64,000 nt of DNA from Candidatus Peregrinibacteria bacterium (GTDB lineage: Bacteria > Patescibacteriota > Gracilibacteria > CAIRYL01 > GCA-016699755), in assembly GCA_016699755.1 (NCBI GenBank), contig CP065009.1:558001-622000 (forward strand). Direction: 5' to 3'. Each line of letters starts with the position of its first letter. Position 1 is the stretch's first letter. A program made the position numbers and the translations under genes. This document shows, one piece after another, positions 60,723 to 64,000 of the stretch. The notes under the pieces are model-generated. The model was not told the DNA's origin, ran no database searches, and worked only from the letters and a program-made list of their open reading frames with translations.

Positions 60723-61464
60723 GGGTCTAGACTAGTTAAGAGATTTTTTTCGTAATGTCTCCAATATTTTATCATAGAGTTTTTTATTCCGATAATTGAA
60801 TCGGAATTCTGTTTCTTTCAGATGAAGAAAGAAGTTTTCTTTTTGTATTCCATTGAATTTCCTGAGCCTTCTTTTGGCATAACTCCAGAACGATTCGATG
60901 CCATTGATGTGCTTCTTTCCTCTCGCAAATTCATTCTTTCCGTGGTGTACTCGATAGTGCTTCTCGAATCCAAAATCCACCAGTCCGTCATATGCCTTCC
61001 AACCATCAGAATGGACATGAGAATCTGGCGACACTTTTCCCCTGATTATAGGAACCAGACTCTTTGCTTTGGCATCGGGAACAATCTGCGAATAGACTTT
61101 CCTTCCTCGTTTGAGAAGCCCAAAGACGATTGTCTTTCCTCCTACTCCTGCTCCTCTTCATCTTTTTCCTCTGACCCGTGTTGGACCGAAATAGCTTTCG
61201 TCTATCTCTACTTCTCCAGAAAGAGGGCTTTCTTTTTCTGATTCCAAAGCAATACGAACACGAAGCTTCTGAAAGATATTGTTTATGGTGTTTCGATTCA
61301 AACCAGTAAATTCCGCTGTTTTTTCTGCCGTCAGATCAGTAGAAAAATACCGGATTATTTCCCTGAATTTTCCTTCAGAAATCCGCGAACGGTAGTAATA
61401 CTTATTTTTTGGCTTCCTGTTCATAAGAACTAGATAAAGAAAGTTCCTTATCTAGTCAAGACCC
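60723..61464 (-). mobile_element. IS1595-like element (second subtype)
   Basis: 742 bp with imperfect inverted ends (GGGTCT-A/T-GACTAG-T/A-TAAG), related to the GGCTCTTGAGTAG ends of the two other copies. No clear target duplication. Located between tyrS and dnaA. The 182-bp and 269-bp spaces on either side hold no recognisable gene or RNA. Confidence 0.82.
60732..61424 (-). pseudogene. IS1595-family transposase, single in-frame UGA at a conserved glycine
   Basis: 231 codons in one frame from ATG 61424 to the stop at 60732, interrupted only by TGA at 61158-61160 (codon 89). N-terminal helix-turn-helix (TAEKTAEFTGLNRNTINN), first catalytic block VEIDESYFGPTRVRGKR, then UGA, then RGAGVGGKTIVFGLLKR; second block HVHSDGWKAYDGLV; third HINGIESFWSYAKRRL. 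The sister copies have Gly at the UGA position. In the standard code the enzyme is truncated; under code 25 (UGA = Gly) it would be complete. Confidence 0.85.
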
Positions 61465-61733
61465 TTACAAAAAACACTTGAAACAGGGATATTATTCCAA
61501 TAAAAATCAACAAGTAGAGTAGAAGTGGTGTTGATCTTTTTAACAGGTAGATACTTGGGTGGATATAAAATCAGTATTGATATTTTCGATTTTTCGGCAA
61601 TAGATTTTTTGCACTCGACTTTTCATCTATCGTTAGTATGGCAAATCCACTCTCAATCATAAAAATCATTTGGGATTATATCACACAAATACCCCCTCAC
61701 CAATCCATTTTCACGTTTTTCTTTTTAGTCTCA

Positions 61734-63146
61734 CTACATTCCCAACTTTTTTCGAAGATCATTACATTGTCGCCAATAATCGCTACTAAGTTTTCGATTC
61801 TTTTCCGTTCGCCGAACTGCTGAAAGCACCGATGTGTGATCGCGTCCACCAAAATAGTTTCCAATCTTCTGGAGAGGTTCTTTGAGTTTTTTATTCGCAA
61901 ACCACATTGCCGTTTGTCGTGGCACAACATACTCACGAAGACGACTGCTTCCGATAAGTTTTTCGAGAGGAACATCAAAAAAGAGCGCTGTACGTTCTGC
62001 AATTTCTTCAATGCTCATTGCTTTTCCAGAGGCGACTTCTTCTTTAATATCCATTTCTTGTCGCTTTTCTCGGTTCATATTTTTAAAGATTTCCCCAACA
62101 TTTGTTTTATTCGGCAAAACTCCTTGAAGCTCAAAATTTGCGAGCATTTGTCGAAAAACTCCCAAGAGTTCTCGCACCGACCCCGAGCACTCTTCCGCAA
62201 CATATTCCAGAACATCACGAGAAAAACTAAGATCCGACTCCTGACAACGCTCCTGCAAAATGGCAAGACGAGTTTCAAAATCTGGAAATTGAATATCCGC
62301 CACCATACCCATAGAGAAGCGAGAGACAAGGCGCTCTTCTAAACCCTCAAGAAGGCTTGGGGCACAATCGGATGAGAGAACAATTTGTCGATTATGAAGA
62401 TTGAGATCGTTAAAAATGTGAAAGAGAATTTCTTGTGTTCGCTCTTTTCCTCGAATGAATTGTACGTCATCAAGCATAAAAACGTCTGCGCGACGATATT
62501 TATCACGGATTTGATCGCCTTTTCCGCTTCGTACAGCATTCACCACTTCATCAACAAAGTTTTGTGTTTGAAGGAGGAGAATATTCGCATCTGGCGTTTC
62601 TTCAGCAATACGATTCCCAATGGCATGCATGAGGTGAGTTTTTCCAAGCCCAACTCCACCAAAGAGAAAGAGGGGGGAGTATTTTTGTCCTGGGGCATTC
62701 GCCACTGCTTCCGCCGCCGCGTGAGCAAGAGCGCTTCCAGAGCCAACAATAAAGTTTTCAAATGTCAAAGAAGGATTAAGGAATCGGCGTGCCAATCCCA
62801 TTTGAATACGGGAAATGGTAAACGGTTCTTGTTTTTTTACGGGAGAAGATTTTCGGAAAGTTCCCGAGAAAATATTGCGTGGATCAAAGTCAGATTGTTG
62901 CTCTAAAGTGCCATCCACCTCAAAAAGCACATTTTCGGAATTTGGGAAAAACTGTTGAGAGGCAGAAAGAATAGCGTCTTTTGCGTTGCTCTCAAGCCAT
63001 CCACGAAAAAACTCTCGAGGAATTCCCACTACGAGCGTATTTTTTTCTACTCGCAAAAGAGCAGTTTTTTGAAAGTAGGTAAGGATATGTGCCTTAGGAA
63101 GTATTTCTGCCGATTTTTCAACAATTTTATACCATTCGCTCATCAT
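61734..63146 (-). CDS. dnaA: Chromosomal replication initiator DnaA
   Basis: 470 residues. Domain I (1-90), AAA+ domain with Walker A GGVGLGKTHL (163-172) and Walker B DVFMLDDVQF (221-230), sensor region, and domain IV with the DNA-binding signature GGRDHTSVLSAVRR near the C-terminus. ATG 63146 overlaps the trxB TGA; a second ATG follows immediately. dnaN is not next to it: an IS lies 270 bp downstream. Confidence 0.97.
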   Translation of the reverse strand: MMSEWYKIVEKSAEILPKAHILTYFQKTALLRVEKNTLVVGIPREFFRGWLESNAKDAILSASQQFFPNSENVLFEVDGTLEQQSDFDPRNIFSGTFRKSSPVKKQEPFTISRIQMGLARRFLNPSLTFENFIVGSGSALAHAAAEAVANAPGQKYSPLFLFGGVGLGKTHLMHAIGNRIAEETPDANILLLQTQNFVDEVVNAVRSGKGDQIRDKYRRADVFMLDDVQFIRGKERTQEILFHIFNDLNLHNRQIVLSSDCAPSLLEGLEERLVSRFSMGMVADIQFPDFETRLAILQERCQESDLSFSRDVLEYVAEECSGSVRELLGVFRQMLANFELQGVLPNKTNVGEIFKNMNREKRQEMDIKEEVASGKAMSIEEIAERTALFFDVPLEKLIGSSRLREYVVPRQTAMWFANKKLKEPLQKIGNYFGGRDHTSVLSAVRRTEKNRKLSSDYWRQCNDLRKKLGM

Positions 63147-64000
63147 ATATCGCTGTGTTGATAAAATTCGTGCGCCGCTTTTGCCGCCACCGCCCCCTCT
63201 CCAACCGCAGTCGCATTCTGTGCAAATTTTTCGCTTGCTGTTGTATTATCTCCTGCCGCAAAAACACCAGATATATTTGTTCGCTGTCCACTGTCGACCA
63301 CAAGATACCCTTCGGAATCGAGATCGACCCCAAGTTGTTTTGCCAATGTATTTTCAGGATTTGCGCCAATCTCAATAAAAAGTCCACGAATATCTCTGGT
63401 TTCTCCATTTTTTAAGAGAACGCGCTCCATTTTGGCACCCCCCTGAACCTCTGCAATTTCCGTGAGAAATTCTACAATAATTTTTGGGTTATTATTGATT
63501 TTTTCCACCAATACCGCGTCTGCCCGAAAATGATCTTTGCGGACAAAAACCCGAACCGACTCGCAAATATCCGCAAGATACAACGCCGCTTCTGCGGCAG
63601 AATTTCCAGCACCAACCACGGCAACAGGAAGGTTTCGATAAAACATACCGTCGCAGGTGGCGCAATAGGTTAATCCTTTTCCGTAATATTCTTCTTCTCC
63701 AAGAACACCAAGTTTTCGTCGCTTTGTGCCAGTAGAAAGGAGAATGGATTTTGCACGATATTCTCCAGTAATAGTGCCCTTCACCAAAAAATCCCCTTCT
63801 GGCATTTTGGTGATCTCATCAACGGTATCAAACACCACGTCTGCACCATTTTCCTTTGTCTGATCCATCATTTTTTGCGCAAGTTCTTGTCCAGGGATAG
63901 AGAGAAATCCTGGGTAATTTTCTACCTCACCAGATGCCCCCATTTGCCCGCCAGGTTGTGCGCCAATAAGCGCAACATTCATTCTATACCGCGCACAGTA
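63143..64000 (-). CDS. trxB: Thioredoxin reductase (N-terminus outside window)
   Basis: C-terminal ~285 residues. FAD/NADPH enzyme that reduces thioredoxin. Visible: GAQPGGQMGASGEVENYPGF, the redox pair CATCDGMFY, the NADPH-binding GAGNSAAEAALYLADI and the FAD-binding GVFAAGDNTTASEKFAQNATAVGEG region in blocks. The frame stays open to the window edge, with the N-terminal FAD GxGxxG outside. Its TGA overlaps the dnaA start (ATGA). Confidence 0.96.
   Translation of the reverse strand, partial: YCARYRMNVALIGAQPGGQMGASGEVENYPGFLSIPGQELAQKMMDQTKENGADVVFDTVDEITKMPEGDFLVKGTITGEYRAKSILLSTGTKRRKLGVLGEEEYYGKGLTYCATCDGMFYRNLPVAVVGAGNSAAEAALYLADICESVRVFVRKDHFRADAVLVEKINNNPKIIVEFLTEIAEVQGGAKMERVLLKNGETRDIRGLFIEIGANPENTLAKQLGVDLDSEGYLVVDSGQRTNISGVFAAGDNTTASEKFAQNATAVGEGAVAAKAAHEFYQHSDI

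Noticed and set aside
61465..61733. Possible oriC downstream of dnaA
   Set aside because: AT-rich but only one poor DnaA-box-like sequence (TTATATCACA); no cluster of TTATCCACA-type sites.
1..64000. Genome-wide UGA recoding as glycine
   Set aside because: Many genes end in TGA at family-typical positions and with overlapping starts, so UGA is a stop; the IS case is isolated.

Overview
The window looks like a stretch of chromosome from a compact, moderately AT-rich bacterium. Genes are packed tightly, with many ATGA/GTGA start-stop overlaps, 5' leaders are short, and most starts lack a Shine-Dalgarno sequence. Core bacterial genes (dnaA, rpmH, rnpA, nusA, mfd, pnp, tyrS, recO, ftsX, def, yebC, a murE-like ligase) fix it as bacterial. 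Lineage is inference: the small proteins, truncated Mur ligase, YtxH and PLDc_N-type membrane proteins and reduced operons resemble Patescibacteria/CPR, and the retained histidine, purine, branched-chain and PLP biosynthesis would fit a metabolically richer group such as Peregrinibacteria. UGA is an ordinary stop here (hisA, hisH, ftsX, trxB, femX-like gene, rpmH and others end in TGA).

Region 1-19.1 kb: a mitochondrial-type aconitase (cut by the window edge), a surface lipoprotein, a NUDIX hydrolase, yebC, a Cys-rich secreted protein with a long structured leader, a dead transposase, a GH15 glucoamylase-like enzyme, a decayed ORF, then ilvD, a nicotianamine-synthase-like gene, an HD hydrolase, ilvB, def, purU, two membrane genes, pdxS, eukaryotic-type NADP-isocitrate dehydrogenase, hisA and a CPBP protease. 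Aconitase plus IDH would supply 2-oxoglutarate for glutamate; ilvB and ilvD serve valine/isoleucine synthesis.

Region 19.1-38.6 kb: pnp, ridA, a CPA1-type Na+/H+ antiporter, purC, tRNA-Trp, and one long minus-strand gene string in the order giant alpha-2-macroglobulin-like lipoprotein, smr, two tandem HAD phosphatases, hisC, hisD, hisB (bifunctional), hisH, mostly with overlapping or nearly touching ends.

Region 38.6-53.4 kb: nusA, a deleted IS1595-like copy, mfd, small secreted and membrane genes, a second IS1595-like copy with its target duplication, purB, recO, ftsX, a very acidic repeat protein, a FemABX-like transferase, a PabB-like enzyme and tRNA-Val.

Region 53.4-64 kb: ferredoxin, rnpA-rpmH, a murE-like/ytxH/lipoprotein string, nth, rluD, tyrS, a third IS1595-like element whose only defect is UGA at a conserved glycine codon, then dnaA translationally coupled to trxB. 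No CRISPR array, rRNA, prophage or convincing oriC was found.
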